A DNA stretch of 64,000 bases. Source: Didymodactylos carnosus (lineage: Eukaryota; Rotifera; Eurotatoria; Philodinida; Philodinidae). The number at the start of each line of letters is the position of its first letter. Within the stretch, counting starts at the first letter, position 1. The stretch spans positions 33,477-97,476 of the forward strand of contig CAJNOQ010000029.1 of NCBI GenBank assembly GCA_905250885.1, written 5' to 3'. Position numbers and translations under genes: made by a program. The notes under the pieces are model-generated. The model saw nothing but the letters and a program-made list of their open reading frames with translations, was not told where the DNA came from and made no database searches. Positions 29,201 to 41,731 of the stretch are shown here, in pieces.

Positions 29201-30493
29201 ATTCTTAAGCAGTAATAGTTACGGAGAAATCTCTAAACATCTGTTGAAAATTAGAAATTTAACATAGTTGAACGTAATGATCGATTTTGTTTTTTTAAAG
29301 GTATTTACAAGCGTTAAGTGCATACCGTATGGATAGTCACTTACATAGGAAATTAGGTGAATTAATCGATGAACAAGGTGATAAATCCGATGCATTTCAA
29401 TACTTCTTTGATGTAATTATAATCATTTAAAAAAAAAATTAACTAATTAATCTATGTAGTGACTAACTGATTTTAGGCCTATCGACACAATCCAACAGAC
29501 ATTGAAACTATTCAATGGTTAGCCTCGTATTATATTGAAGCACAATATCCAGAAAAAGCCGGTAGGTAAAAATGATGAACGATATTTGAGCATACAGTAT
29601 TTAATAAAAAGTGTCTATTTTTAGTTGAGTTTTGTGAGCAGGCAGCTCTAGTCAGGTGAGCTGTGTGCAGTGTTAAACAATTTTCATAGACTTTAAAATT
29701 ATTATCTATTTTTTAGACCCGGTGAAATTAAATGGCATATGATGGTTGCTAGTTGTCATAGACGAAGTGGAGACTATACAGCAGCTTTAGAAAAATATAA
29801 ATGGATTCATAGCCATTTTCCTGATAATACAGATTGTGAGTATTTATTGATTTTAATAATGTGTTTTACACGATTTTTCTTAAGGTATACAATTTTTGGT
29901 TAAAATTGCCACGGATCTCGGTTTACCGGAGGTAGAACATTATCAGAATGAATTAAAAAAAGTAAATAAAATGAAAGAAGTTCAAATGCAGGTAATACTT
30001 TTGTACTGATATATTTTCATTCAATTCTAAAGTAGTTTATAATTTTAGAGAAAAACAAGTGCTGAAAAAAGTAAAAATATTGTTAAAGGTCGAAAAATAT
30101 CGTCTGCTGACAAAGATGGTAAGAGCATATTTTGATCTCATTATAAATTAGATAAATATGTTCATGTTGTTTTAGCTCAATTGCTTAGACCAGAAAACAG
30201 TGGTGGAAATTCAAGAGACGGTCGACAACCGAGTGGTAACAGACGAAATTTTGATTTGGAAAATACTGAAGGTGTATTTTCACAAAAAGGTATGCTTATA
30301 ATAAAAAAAAAATCATTAATATAATTCTGATTATTTCTTGTTGGTTAACTTTTTAGATCCAGTATTGGCACAATTTGAACAGCTACCTGATCATATGACT
30401 AATGAAAGACCCAAAACAGCTATTAGTAAAAAAGAAACAAATCCTATTGTTTTTGATGATGATGATAATGCGGCTGATTTACTTCCCGATTGA
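26263..30493 (+). CDS. IFT88: Intraflagellar transport protein IFT88 (TPR protein)
   Basis: Core subunit of IFT-B, the train that carries cargo along ciliary microtubules. Twenty-four exons fit in phase, giving 853 residues (human about 830): 26263-26325, 26400-26468, 26530-26550, 26611-26921, 26988-27078, 27144-27245, 27308-27525, 27580-27811, 27868-27938, 27999-28085, 28151-28250, 28317-28371, 28442-28473, 28535-28604, 28667-28783, 28852-28999, 29301-29412, 29477-29561, 29625-29655, 29717-29835, 29885-29991, 30049-30118, 30176-30289 and 30357-30493. Family blocks are DLYAGYNDFNP and TSHGRRAPP at the N-terminus, TPR repeats with MYRMALDQIP, AATNLSFLYFLEKDLP, LTNKGNCCF and LGELIDEQGDKSDAFQYFF, VASCHRRSGDY, and the acidic LLPD end. 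Exon 3 is a 21-nt microexon. A two-codon upstream frame (ATG AAA TAA) overlaps the start as TAATG. An acceptor-like CTTCTAG ends 15 bases before the ATG. AATAAA lies at 30565-30570. Confidence 0.97.
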
Positions 30494-31535
30494 AATGTGT
30501 AATTCTCAGAGTAAACTTTTCTAGATAAAACATCTCACTGGTATAAGATTATACCATGTCTTCAAATAAATTGTCACTTTTGTACTATTAAATAGTCTTG
30601 TTATTTTCTTATAATGTTTACAGTTAAAGGTGTAGAGAATTTTTGTTAAGTATGAAAAAATATCTTAAATTTGAACATTTTCTGTGTATATAAATGTTGT
30701 ATGAGCTTTTTTAGTTTTTCATCTGACTTTTTTCTGTAACTATTTGTACGGGAAATCTCTATAAAAATTAAAAAGTTATCGATAAAATTTAGATCTAATT
30801 CAAACAGCGGTTAATCCAGACGCACTAAAAATAAAGCATTTTTTATTTTATCGCAGTGAACGAAGAGCAGAAGATAAATTTTTTCAACTTTACAATATTT
30901 TGTTTTTGTGTTTTAATCGCACATCTTCAAAGCAACAATTTACATCATGATAGAGAGTAATTCTCGATTATGTTCAGAGCACTGAGAGTCAATAACCTAG
31001 CTATAGCATTTAAACTACGGCTGTTGTAATGAGTTTTCTCCCAAGTTAAAGCTGCTCAAAACGTTTTGTTGTGATCCCAAAAGATAGAAAATTTGATGTA
31101 GATTTTATTCTTATGTTCTTTTCAAAAGAAGCTATTTTTTGTAGCAATAAAAGTACTGGTACGCACAAAAAGTTAAATTGTTCAGTATACGCTCAGAAAA
31201 TTTTCAAACTAATTTTTCAACTGGTTAAATTTAGTTCAAAAATTTCTAATGGTAAAAAATAGATAATTTCTCCATGTATCTAGTAGTGTAAACACACTTT
31301 GTGTCTGTTAATAAAGATCGAAGTATCAGAAGAAACACCTCGGATGAATGAGATTGCACATTTATCGAAGCTCGACTTAAAAATACAACTTTGTGCGTCT
31401 TTTAGTATAAAACAAAGTTTTTTCAATTTGCAATTTGCAATAGATGTATAAACTCTACAAAATATGTTTCTTTCCTGAGACTGAGTCATTTTGAAAATGA
31501 GCGCTGGAGTTAAAATTCTTTTGTGAGTAGAGCAA

Positions 31536-31801
31536 CCCAGGTCAAAGAATCTTGCTGTAAGATCTCATAAGGTTCTTGTACGATTTCGTCTGATTTCGTA
31601 AGATTCATATAAGAATTTGTAAGATTCTCTAAGAAATATAGAAACTGATTCTTGATGTAAGATCTTATAGTAAGATTTCATCAGATTTTGTAAGATTCTT
31701 GTATGACTTTTATACGATTTTATAAGATGAATCCGTTTCTATGATTTTCCGTAAGATTTTATAAGATCGTGTAAGATCTTGATCTGATTTTTTGACCTGG
31801 G
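31536..31801. mobile_element. MITE-like element with CCCAGGTCAAA termini and internal GTAAGATT repeats
   Basis: The ends are perfect inverted copies: CCCAGGTCAAA at 31536 and TTTGACCTGGG ending at 31801. The roughly 240-bp interior is made largely of degenerate copies of (G)TAAGATT/C, about ten of them, in a pattern that is also partly palindromic. There is no coding capacity, so it would be a non-autonomous DNA element. I see no clear target-site duplication (only AA on each side), so the superfamily is unknown. Confidence 0.65.
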
Positions 31802-33491
31802 AAGGTAAGAATAGCCAGTAAAAGGACATATACTTCAGGTGAATTTCATTATCACACAACTAGTCGTTTTACGATAGGAAAACTTAGAATTTAAATCTAC
31901 TTTTAGTGTTATCTTCAGATCGTGCAACGAAACAATTAAACAGATAAAAACTACATTTCAATCTAACTAAGCAAAGCAAACTTTTTTTGCCTTCCAGTAC
32001 TTCTATTGCTACAAGAAATAGGTCAAATGCTTATTTTGAAAGGAATATAAGTATAAAATCTACAAAAAATTTCCTGTCTTTTGATATCACAACAAAACTT
32101 TTGAACAATTTTAGCTTGTGAAAAATTCATGACAAAAGCGACCAATTTCTTCTGGACTACCCGTTAATTAAGACATTGCAGAATGTGTATCTAAATACTA
32201 CGCAAATTTTGTTAAATGTGCTGTGCATAAGAATTAAGTATGTTTTTGATGAAAAAAATTGGTAATTTTTTTCCTGTTTTCTCTTTTTTTATTATCATAC
32301 TTCGTTTAGAGAGTAAATTTTCCTTTTTTTTTATTCATATTGGAAAACAGAGTATAGAAATATTTTTTTTCATGTCTATTTTTGTAATCATAACAAGCAA
32401 AAAACGAGGGATGTCTAGTTCTGTTATTTTCTTTCTTCTTATTTTTCTTTTTTTTTTTTATTATATATGAATTTTAAGATAGTGTATTACACACATGCAG
32501 TTCTATACATATCGTAGTAGTGGTTGTTCTCTCGTACAAAGAGTCTATAATGGGAAAAAAATCCGACAATTTATGTCCTTGAAAAGAATAGCTTATGGTA
32601 ACGACGAAAAAAAAAAGAAGAGAAAATGAGAAAGAGAGAAACGTATTTGTTACGGTTTTTTATATTTAGATGAAGTTATTTCTAACACGATTAGAGACAC
32701 TGCTACCACTATACTCATTTGTCAAAGAATGAAAAAATCATATTATAATGCTGAGTAAATTCCATATTTTTCTATTTTGACATTGGGAATCTTGAGCAAT
32801 GTGTATGGTTTTTAATTTCTCTTCTACGTCATCTGTTTTTCAGCTGATTGTATTAGATTTCTTTCGAGTACTGAAAGAAAGAAAAAAACACGAAGAATAA
32901 CAGATACTCGGAGCCACATACACACACATCGAAAAACATCATACAGAAAAATATGCGGAGTAGAAAAAGAAAGGCAGTGTACCGTATTTTGCATCAGTAG
33001 TGTATACAAAGTTAAATAATTCATTCTCTTGTTCTTCTTTTCTTCTTTAAAAAAGAAAATCGGAGGATCCATCAGAAAAACAGATGCGAGATAGTTAAAG
33101 GTTAGTTTCATAGTCTTTTTATTAACATAGCAAATGTTTTGAAGATTTCCGCAAATTCTAACTTGTTGTATCAAGAAATATGTTGTTTATCTGATACTCT
33201 TACAGCTATTCCCTTATAGTAGACTCATGAGGTTTTGAAGAAGAAGAAGAAGAAAGCAAAAGTTGGCTGTTAAATATTCTTATAGTTTATCTGTACACTT
33301 ATTTCTCTAAAAGTTACACTTAAATTTCGAATTAGTGATCCTGTTTTTTTAATATGATTAATCCGTATCTCAGACAGAAAATTATGTTTAAGATTTACGC
33401 TGTAAAATTAGGTTTTCGTCAGATCTTTGATATAGAACTTGTCAGTAAAAAAATGTTTTAAAGTTAATTGTTAAGAAAAACGCTCATTCTA

Positions 33492-33816
33492 CACTCTAAA
33501 AAATAGTCGTAGATTAATAAACTATCAGAAAGGGTTTATTGAGACCAATGAACCTTTTAAAAAACGCTTTTCCGTTTTTTATTTCCATAAAACTAAAAAG
33601 CGTTCGTGACAGATGCAAAATGAACAACGGGCGGTTTGTTATCAAAAAAAAAGAAAAATCCTTTCAGTTTTTTGTCGAGTCTAAAATACCAGCTAAAAAG
33701 CTTTTCAGTTTTTCGTTTTTTATTTCCAAAAAACTAAAAAGCGTTTTTTAAAAGGTTTATTGGTCTCAATAAACTCTTTTTGATAGTTTATTAATCTACG
33801 ACTATTTTTTAGAGTG
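33492..33816. mobile_element. Tc1/mariner-type MITE flanked by TA
   Basis: A 325-bp element flanked by TA at 33490-33491 and 33817-33818. Its ends are inverted repeats of about 80 bp beginning CACTCTAAAAAATAGTCGTA, differing at only a few positions. Just inside, a second motif resembling CGTTTTTTATTTCCA occurs as a direct repeat at about 33572 and 33714. It has no transposase frame. The TA flanks and the terminal inverted repeats fit a non-autonomous Tc1/mariner derivative. Confidence 0.85.
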
Positions 33817-35540
33817 TACACTCGTCTTTCAATGTTCTCATATATTGTAAAATGTGTTGAATATGCTGCCTTAATCTTAGCCATGTATCTTGTCGTATTA
33901 TTTATCTTTATTTCATTTACTCATTCAAGTGAAACCATTTTATTAATAAAAATATGATCGAAATTTCATTCATAAAAGAATCATTATACCTATTGTAGGA
34001 TATACCTGTCAATCAACTGTCAATAAATATTGAATGTTCGTAAAAGAGAAAAGAGTACAGAGAGAAAAAATATTTATTTCTATGAAAAAAAAAGTAAAAC
34101 TAGTATCATGAGCATGAAGCAACAGTCTCATATGATTCTGGATAATAAGACGATAGTGAAGAGAATTGCTAGTAGACAACGAAATAGATTGAAAATGAAA
34201 AACGGTATAGGATAAGGTCAGTCTGCAAAATAGCCCCTATTTGAAGATATTTTTTTTTATACACATAAAATTTGGGTATAAGTTCAACGTATATTATTAT
34301 TTTTTTTGTTGATAAAAAGCTATGATAAAAATAACTTTACATACATATACATATAATAGAATGTTATCTTTTCAAGCGCATTTATATATATTTCGAAATA
34401 AAAATAATTTAAAAAACTATCAACACACAATTGACACTTTTCTTGTATTGCTTATGATTACCGTTCTCATATCTACAGAAGACAAAAACAGTTGTATAAA
34501 AATGTATGCGATTTTCAACGTTATAAAGAAAAAGAAGGAATTATCTAAAATTAATGATAAAATTCTGTGATGCTCTATGTCTAGACTATGTTCACATTTT
34601 AAATGTAACAAAAAATTGTTTTTGAAAAAAATATACAGAAGGAAAACGATATAGTAATTGATCTATCAAGGGTAACATGGGAAACTAGATGCGTTCTGTT
34701 TCTTCTTATTTGTCTTTTGTTATTTCAGGAATACAATAAAAATTGTTTTTAGTTGAATTTGCATACAAAAAATTAATATATACTATTCAACAATAAAATA
34801 ATAGTGTCAAAAGATAAAAAACATAATTTTCATCTATCGTATCTCGAAATATAAGACAACAGCTTGTATAAGTCGTTCTGAACTTTATCGAACGTTTTCT
34901 CGTATGCTTTTCTTTTCTTTCTATATTATAAAATGTAATTTACATTCAGTTTTTATGTCATACTTTTCATTGAGAGTCTTGAAATTATTTTAATTTTATG
35001 CATAAAAAAAGATTTTGTTCTTGAGAGAAAATTGTTAAAAATCTAGTTCTCAGGAAGGATATAGAACAAATGATACTTTCTAGAATTTAAAATTCTCTTG
35101 TTATTGCGCTATGTTTTATTTTTCCTTTCAAACAATGGAATCTGATGTTAGTATGATGCGTATGATTATTTCCGTTTCAGGAAGCAGATTGTTAGACAAT
35201 CATATTCGCCATTCTTAATTTTTTTTCTTGAATATGTTGCCTTGACTTTGATAATACATTGCAGTATGCACAGAAAAGAAGTTTTGTTGAGTGCTAAAGA
35301 TTTCGAAATTAGTTGTCAGGTTTTTTATTGTGTAAAAAAAATGTTGAAATAATCGAATATATACATTGAATTGATTCTAAAGATTATTAACTCGAGTGTT
35401 ATACATCCACCTGTTACTTATAGTCTTCTAGTAGAGAAATTTGATTTTATCTATTTTTATTTAGTGACATTTTTGCATCGGCATGTACAAGTACCGACAT
35501 GCGAAATCAAAGTTTGTTTTTGTTCAAATAATTTAGCCAT

Positions 35541-38198
35541 ATGAATTCCTTTTCACGACAAACATCCGTCCAGGGTACTGAAACAACAACAACCACAACA
35601 ACGAGTTCAATAATGACAATTAGAACCACTGTCTCATCAAATGTTTACTTTCCATCGAATTCTCATCCACTGTGGTCTACACATTCATCCACATTGCCAA
35701 CCGGTATAACATCAAATTATTATGATCAACGTTACGCACAACAACGACCAACTGATCCAATTTTTCGTACACCAATAATCAGATCGGGTGTTCCAACACA
35801 TTTTTCATTTCCCAACACAGCAACTCATCTTGGATTTTATTCTAATTCATATGCAGATATGTTTGGAACTAATGATCCTTATATGAATCAGTTGAGAACA
35901 ACAGCAGCTACATCTTCATTTGGACAGAACAATGGCAGTTCAACAAATTATCAGCATACATCATCTAATCGAAAGAATGATTTATCATCTAATAAAAATA
36001 AACTATACACATCACCAATACTAGGTAGTAATACGTCAGATATAAATGTCTCATTATCATCGCACCATCATCATTCTACTATTTCTAATGGTCATCGTCA
36101 TTCACATAGCACAAACGGAACACTTTCACCATCAATAATTGATTCATCAGGATCATATCATCCTTCGCAACAAGAGACCAACCGAGCAATATTAAATTAT
36201 CAGAAAAGTGATGAACGACAGCTTTTTCCATTGAAACGATCACATTCACCAGGACAGAATAGTATTCATCACTCTTCATCGGACGATTTACAAACAACAC
36301 CAATAAATGAAGATATATTAATCTTAAAAAAATTTCGTCGAGAAAATTTTGTCACATTAAGTTCAGGAGAAATGAAAAATATAGAAAAATTAACGACAAA
36401 TGATTTTATTAAAAGTGCCGATGATAGTAATGAATATTCAAGGTAAGCTATTTATCACATTCGATTGTCGGTATATTTAATCATAATTTTCTCTTTTTAA
36501 TTTTAGTATCCTGACACGTGTAGAAGATGTAGGAGTTGTCGATAACAAATCGGGAAAAGCACAAATTATATTTGACATTACTGAACTTCAAAAAAGGGTC
36601 TGTTTATACTTTATTCTCTTATATTTTATCCGAACTTGTCCACGTAAAACTCAACTTTTACGTAACTGCATATCGTTTTGTGAAATTTACAGCTCTTCAG
36701 CCGAACAATATACAGAATTGGGGAATGTCTTCCTTTGTAGCTTAAAAATTTTTCTTTCAAATGATAATTAAGCAAAGTCTGGCAGTTGAGTAGTGAGTGT
36801 AAGTGACATAATGTTTTTGGTATACGCCACTTTCGTACAAAATGGCCTTATTGACGCGAATTACAGACAAGTGTTTAGGTTAGAGCTAGACTTTGCTTAA
36901 TGACAATCTGAAAGAAAAATTTTAAGCTTCAAAATAAGATGCTTTCCAACTCTGTACGTTGCTCAGGTCAAGAGTTATGACTTTGATAAAAAGTTACAGA
37001 CTTACGTTTTTTTGCTTGGTACGCTTGGACAGGCCAATCATTTGAAAAGTATTAAAATATCAGTCTGACATAGCATGTAATGAATTTCTATGAAAAGAGC
37101 AAGAACGACAACTGATAGTCATACGTTGTATGGAGAGAGATGAAATCAACGTAGTGTATAAAAAATGTCAGTATACTACGACACTTAATAAGTAACACTT
37201 GGTGTTATACTTTTTTTTTTATCACATCATACAGAATGAATTAGTGTAAATGACATCTATATTTCTCGTCAGTAAGTGCAATATGATGTCATGACAGATT
37301 AATTTTTGTTACTACATATGTAACAATCTACATAGAAATAAAAAACGATTACAGATAAGAATATCCTTTCAAACAGCTAAATATTAGACTCATAGTATTT
37401 CTCATTTTAAAGTAAAATAATTTTTGACTTGTATAAAAATTAAAATACAACAGTTGGCTTAGTGCTGTTCAGAATTTCACACGAGTCCTATAAAATTATC
37501 GTACTATAATCTTTTTACCTGGCAAAAGGAAGACTTGAAATTAAAAGTATCAATTTTTCTTTATTTAGATTATCTATGATGTATTAGAAGAAATGCCATT
37601 TTTTGTGTACCAACAAACATGGTCATCAATTAATCCGAATAAAACTCGTACAGTTTGTGGCCTTAAATGTCGTCAATTGGAAAAGGGCGATTTAATCATT
37701 GCTGCTATGGAGCAAGATAATCTCACATCGATTTTGACTTCTTCATTGGCAACCCCATCATCCTCACCACCACCGTCATCAACATCCATTAGCAAAAACA
37801 CAGCGTTATCTCATTTGTCTCCGTGCAAAACAACACCAACGAAATTTTTGTTTAAGCGTTATATAGATGAAAATACGGGTAAAAATAATTATAATGAACA
37901 TTTAAGAAGCGAGACTGATAAATGGAGTGAATCGAGCCATACATCACAATTCATTCCCACAATAACAACTGCAGCGATAGAAACCGTTCAAAACAATGTT
38001 CATCGCAAATCATTAGAAGAAATTTCTACAACGAATAAAAATATTCCAATTTGCTCAGCATCCAGAAGCCCCTCATCAACATCTCCTTCACCTCCTTCAG
38101 GTACTCATAAACGTCAAAAACTATCCTCCAATACATCAACAGTACAAAAGACCGACATGAGGATATCTAAAAGTACAAATGAAACATTGAGCAATTGA
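35541..38198 (+). CDS. Ataxin-1-like protein with AXH domain
   Basis: Three exons fit in phase: 35541-36442, 36507-36597 and 37569-38198, giving 540 residues. The AXH domain spans about residues 262-382, with FVTLSSGEMKNIEKLTTNDF, ILTRVEDVG, and EEMPFFVYQQTWSS followed by CGLKCRQLEKGDLIIAAM. This is the order and spacing of the ATXN1/ATXN1L AXH fold, an RNA-binding and dimerisation module that also contacts Capicua-type repressors in animals. The N-terminal 260 residues are Ser/Thr/Asn/His-rich with no polyglutamine tract. The C-terminal 150 residues are Ser/Pro-rich with a basic THKRQKL patch near the end, a plausible nuclear localisation signal. The second intron (971 bp, donor GTCTGT) holds an inverted-repeat element. 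An acceptor-like AATTTAG ends 4 bases before the ATG. Vertebrate functions in transcriptional repression and neurodegeneration are family knowledge, not read from this sequence. Confidence 0.9.
36635..37032. mobile_element. Diverged inverted-repeat element in ataxin-1-like intron 2
   Basis: The left arm, about 36635-36783, and the right arm, about 36887-37032, are reverse complements with moderate divergence; for example, TTAAGCAAAGTCT on the left faces AGACTTTGCTTAA on the right. The roughly 100-bp centre is unrelated. There is no coding capacity. Exact ends and a target duplication are unclear, so this is probably an older MITE. Confidence 0.6.
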
Positions 38199-39110
38199 GT
38201 TATCATAATTGTTGTGTATATATCAATATAATCAGTTAGCTTATTAATCTCGGTGGAAAGTGTGTTTATTATCCATGTGCTATATTACGACAATAGAATA
38301 TTTTTTTACGCTTCATAATACTCATCAATTTTAGTCATATTTTGGTCCAGTTCTTGTAAACTGTTTGATAATTGGTTGCTTTGTTTTTGCATGTATTACA
38401 ACTTATGGCGAGTTTTTCTTTTATTGTTACTGTTAATTTGATCCCGGTTCTTGCTTTTCTTTTCTGTTGTACAAATCACAAACGCTTTGAACGGCGTATA
38501 AAATAGTTCAATTTAGATGACCTGTGCGTCTATGTTTCGTACAGAAGCGGTGGGCTATTCCATTCTCATACTTGTGTGTTGTATGTTTTGTAAAACAAAT
38601 TATACTACTCGTACTATATGTTTGCATCGTAATAAGTATTCAAAACTCATTTATTATATTTTTTGTTTTCATTCTTTGTCAGTTAGATACAGAATAAACC
38701 TAGAACGCTTCTTTATGTTAGACTATACCACATCTGGATAAAATATAAGTTTTCATCTTTGTGTTGAATATGATTCTGGAATAGCAAACAATTTAAGCTC
38801 AACATGGCCAAAAATCAGAATCTCTTTTCTTTTTCAAGCAAATTGATGTACCTCAATGTAGAGGTGCTAGATATTCTAGTTTTTGTGAAGAAATCCACCG
38901 AAATGCTAATCTCAATATGAGACATGTTTCACCTTTTTGTTTTCTGTTTCTTGTTGTTGAAACTTTCTGTCAAAAGTGTTGAAAATATTGTCTATGTATT
39001 TTTTCCAGACTGGAAAGCAAACAAGATCATAGTGTAAGTGGTGAAATGGGTGTGTTAACAAGGAAAGTAAAACTTATCTCATTATCATCAAAACCTAGAA
39101 CATAGTACAG

Positions 39111-39168
39111 CAAAATACAGTTTCGTCTTATACGAATACTAACGTGTATAATCAGACACAGTCCATGA
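39111..39168 (+). repeat. Repeat A, copy 1 (partial)
   Basis: 58 bp sharing the stretch that contains TTTCGTCTTATACGAATACT and ends CAGTCCATGA with the copies at 44790-44928 (same strand) and 41220-41358 (opposite strand). The 5' part of the repeat is absent here. Confidence 0.85.
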
Positions 39169-39431
39169 AAAAAGCATTACATTCAAGGAACTTTTGCATA
39201 TTTTTATACTTTTCTTACGAAGAAAACAATATGTTCGAGAAAATTGATAATTTATTTAGAAAATGTTTCACTCGTCGACCAAAATATTTCACTTTTAAAA
39301 TTTCTGGCTGGATAACTCTGCCACAAAGATTCTTTAAGGAAAACAGTCGAATGTCATCCTGACATAGTCTTCCGCCTTATTTTCTTGTTGCCTATAGCTC
39401 TCTCTCACTCTCACTCTCTCTTTCTTTCTCT

Positions 39432-39804
39432 CACGCTGAAAACGAACATATGTGACTACTTTCGTGAAGTAGATATAGTAACAATCAAAGTAACCAGCAT
39501 ATTACGCTCTATCATTTACACCGACCTAAATTAAACTCAAAATGTTAGTATTTTGAGGCTGATGGCCTTTGTTTGTTTAATAAATTGTACGGAATTCATT
39601 ACAAAAACAATAACAATGTATAGTAGTTTACACAAATCCTTCGAGAATAAATAAAATGTGAAAGCAAAAAAATATTACAAATGACCATTCGTTATTGTTT
39701 GACTCTTCGGCTATATGCAAAAGAGATGACATATTGTTATCCATCTTTTTAACTCAAAAATAACTTACCAGATCTTTTAATAAACGTCGACAAGCGTGGC
39801 ACAC
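39432..39804 (+). repeat. Repeat B, copy 1 (373-bp direct repeat)
   Basis: Almost identical over its whole 373 bp to 44929-45301. I noted two differences: CACGCTG versus CACGCTA near the start and AGCGTGGC versus AGCGTAGC near the end. The unit begins CACGCT and ends GCACAC. The pair brackets about 5.1 kb of mobile-element debris, so the two could be LTRs of a decayed element or the product of a recent duplication. Canonical TG...CA LTR ends are not evident. Confidence 0.9.
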
Positions 39805-41219
39805 AAAAGTATTTCTTACACTCAGGTTTCACCTGAAGATCTTCAGAGGTTTTCTGAAAAACCTATCAAAGATCCGGTTTATTTTTTGTAACTCTCGTCG
39901 TGAGATCGAATAGAACACCTTCTCTTATACTCATTCTTCAACTTACATGCAATTTGGTTGCGAAATGAAGGTACTAGAAGGCTTTTATTTTAGTACAGTC
40001 ACAGCGAAAAAAATCAAATTTTCTGAAAAATTTTCTGATCGTTTGAAGTTTATTTAATCTGGAGAACAACACAAACATTGTCACAACATTCCCCGTGTTC
40101 GAAAACCTACGTCTCATGTGTTTTGTAGGGTTTTCGGACTTCAGATTTGACCGATAGATAGGTTCCCGCAGATTACCTGTAGCGCTAGAACCACGATAGG
40201 TGGAGACTTGGGACTTAAGCCAGGTTGTAGAGCAACATCTGCTGTATATTCATATGTGTTTAGAGCAGTACTTTACTATGTAGATTTTTGGAATGACAAG
40301 CTCGGACATTTTGTTTCAAATGGTACATCATGGTAGACCTGTCGGATTTCGCTCAGTTTAGCATAGAATTATGCCCTCAGGTATCCTCTTCCATAATCTG
40401 AAAACCGCAGGTCTCTCCTTCTTACCAGTCAGAAGTTATTCAAAAACATTGGAGTGCCTTATATTTTGAAATGGATAGCAGTAATGTTTAATGAATATCC
40501 TTAACAAAATAAATATTGGTGGTTTTCTTAAATTTTATTCAACTTCTTGGTATTTTTTTATTTGGATGATTAAAAAGCTATTAAATATACATTATGGAGG
40601 TATAAGTGTAATATATATACGTAAAGAATGTCTAGAAATAACAAAAGAATAAAAAATAAAGGAACACGAAACCGTCAAGAAAAGGAAAAAAACAGGTATT
40701 CAAAACCATGCAAAATCTTCAAAACCGCATATACAGACTACCGGGTGCAGGGAACACCGGCAAGTCTGGAAAAGACTGTTACCATCAATACCGACACGGG
40801 TTTTCTTCTTAATATTATGAGTACTAGCTCATTGAAACTACTGACACTGGAACAAATATAATATTAGTCTAAGCAAAACTTTGTATTCCGGAGAGAAAAG
40901 GTTGCACCTGTTGATATTTTCAAATTTTCAAATCTTAAATAATCGTTTAAATTCAGTTAATTTAGTTTCAACCTCAGTCATGAAAGAGCCTAGGCAAGAT
41001 GTAGAGCTGACAATTTTTTACAAAAACAGTATACTTTGATGAACTCAAATAGATCGAGAGACATCTGAAAATGTCGTAGAATGTTGCTCCTATTCCTTGC
41101 CAAGGAATTCAACAATACTTGAAACTTTTAGCTTTCTACAAGATTCTATTTGAAATAAATTTAATGATGATTATGTACAAAACAAACTGAGTTAAACTAT
41201 GTGTAGTGTAGTGCTTCTT

Positions 41220-41358
41220 TCATGGACTGTGTCTGATTATACACGTTAGTATTCGTATAAGATGAAACTGTACTTTGCTTTATATGGAAACATTCGACAG
41301 TAGAGATTTTTACGTCTTTTGTAGTTTCTGCACTGTTTTTCTGCGACACTTCGAAATT
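41220..41358 (-). repeat. Repeat A, copy 3 (inverted)
   Basis: 139 bp that is the reverse complement of 44790-44928 with a few substitutions. Together the two copies form an inverted pair around the LINE and lectin remnants. Confidence 0.85.
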
Positions 41359-41731
41359 TCAAAGTTGCTCTGATATATTTTGAGTGCACATACTATTTGA
41401 TCTCAGAAACTACCAGAAAATGTACTTGACCAAGCAGTTTACAAAAACTACAAAATCCAGTGGAATTGAACTAGAGTTTTAACGGAAATAGAGAGTATCC
41501 TTTTTAATACTCAGTTCTGGGGGAGTGTAAAGTCGAAACTATATATGTTGCTGATCTTCAAAATTACGAAGTTTCCTAGAAAAGCCATGCTTAAAGATTC
41601 AAAAAGCGTTAAATATTGTGAGGGACATCTATCGTGATATTTGCTGAGTACATCTCTCAATGACTCAGGTCATCAAGGTGGCAGATCAAAAAAATTAATT
41701 CGTTCGTTATTGAAGACCTAAGTGGATAAAT

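Larger units (their letters stand above)
30494..35540. other. Non-coding interval between IFT88 and the ataxin-1-like gene
   Basis: The IFT88 3' end is followed by about 5 kb without a convincing exon. It contains two inverted-repeat elements (31536-31801 and 33492-33816, annotated separately). The short frames here are AT-rich, lack family similarity and show no consistent splice structure. Confidence 0.6.
38199..41731. other. Non-coding and repeat-rich interval left of the LINE
   Basis: This interval contains the ataxin-1-like 3' end, a partial copy (39111-39168) and an inverted copy (41220-41358) of repeat A, and copy 1 of repeat B (39432-39804). 40080-40440 is less AT-rich and may be transposon-derived. 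No gene is recognised. The frame at 40628-40861 has no family resemblance that I can identify. Confidence 0.55.

Noticed and set aside
40628-40861. 77-codon frame starting with basic residues
   Set aside because: It has no recognisable family, poor codon character after the first 30 residues, and lies in repeat debris.
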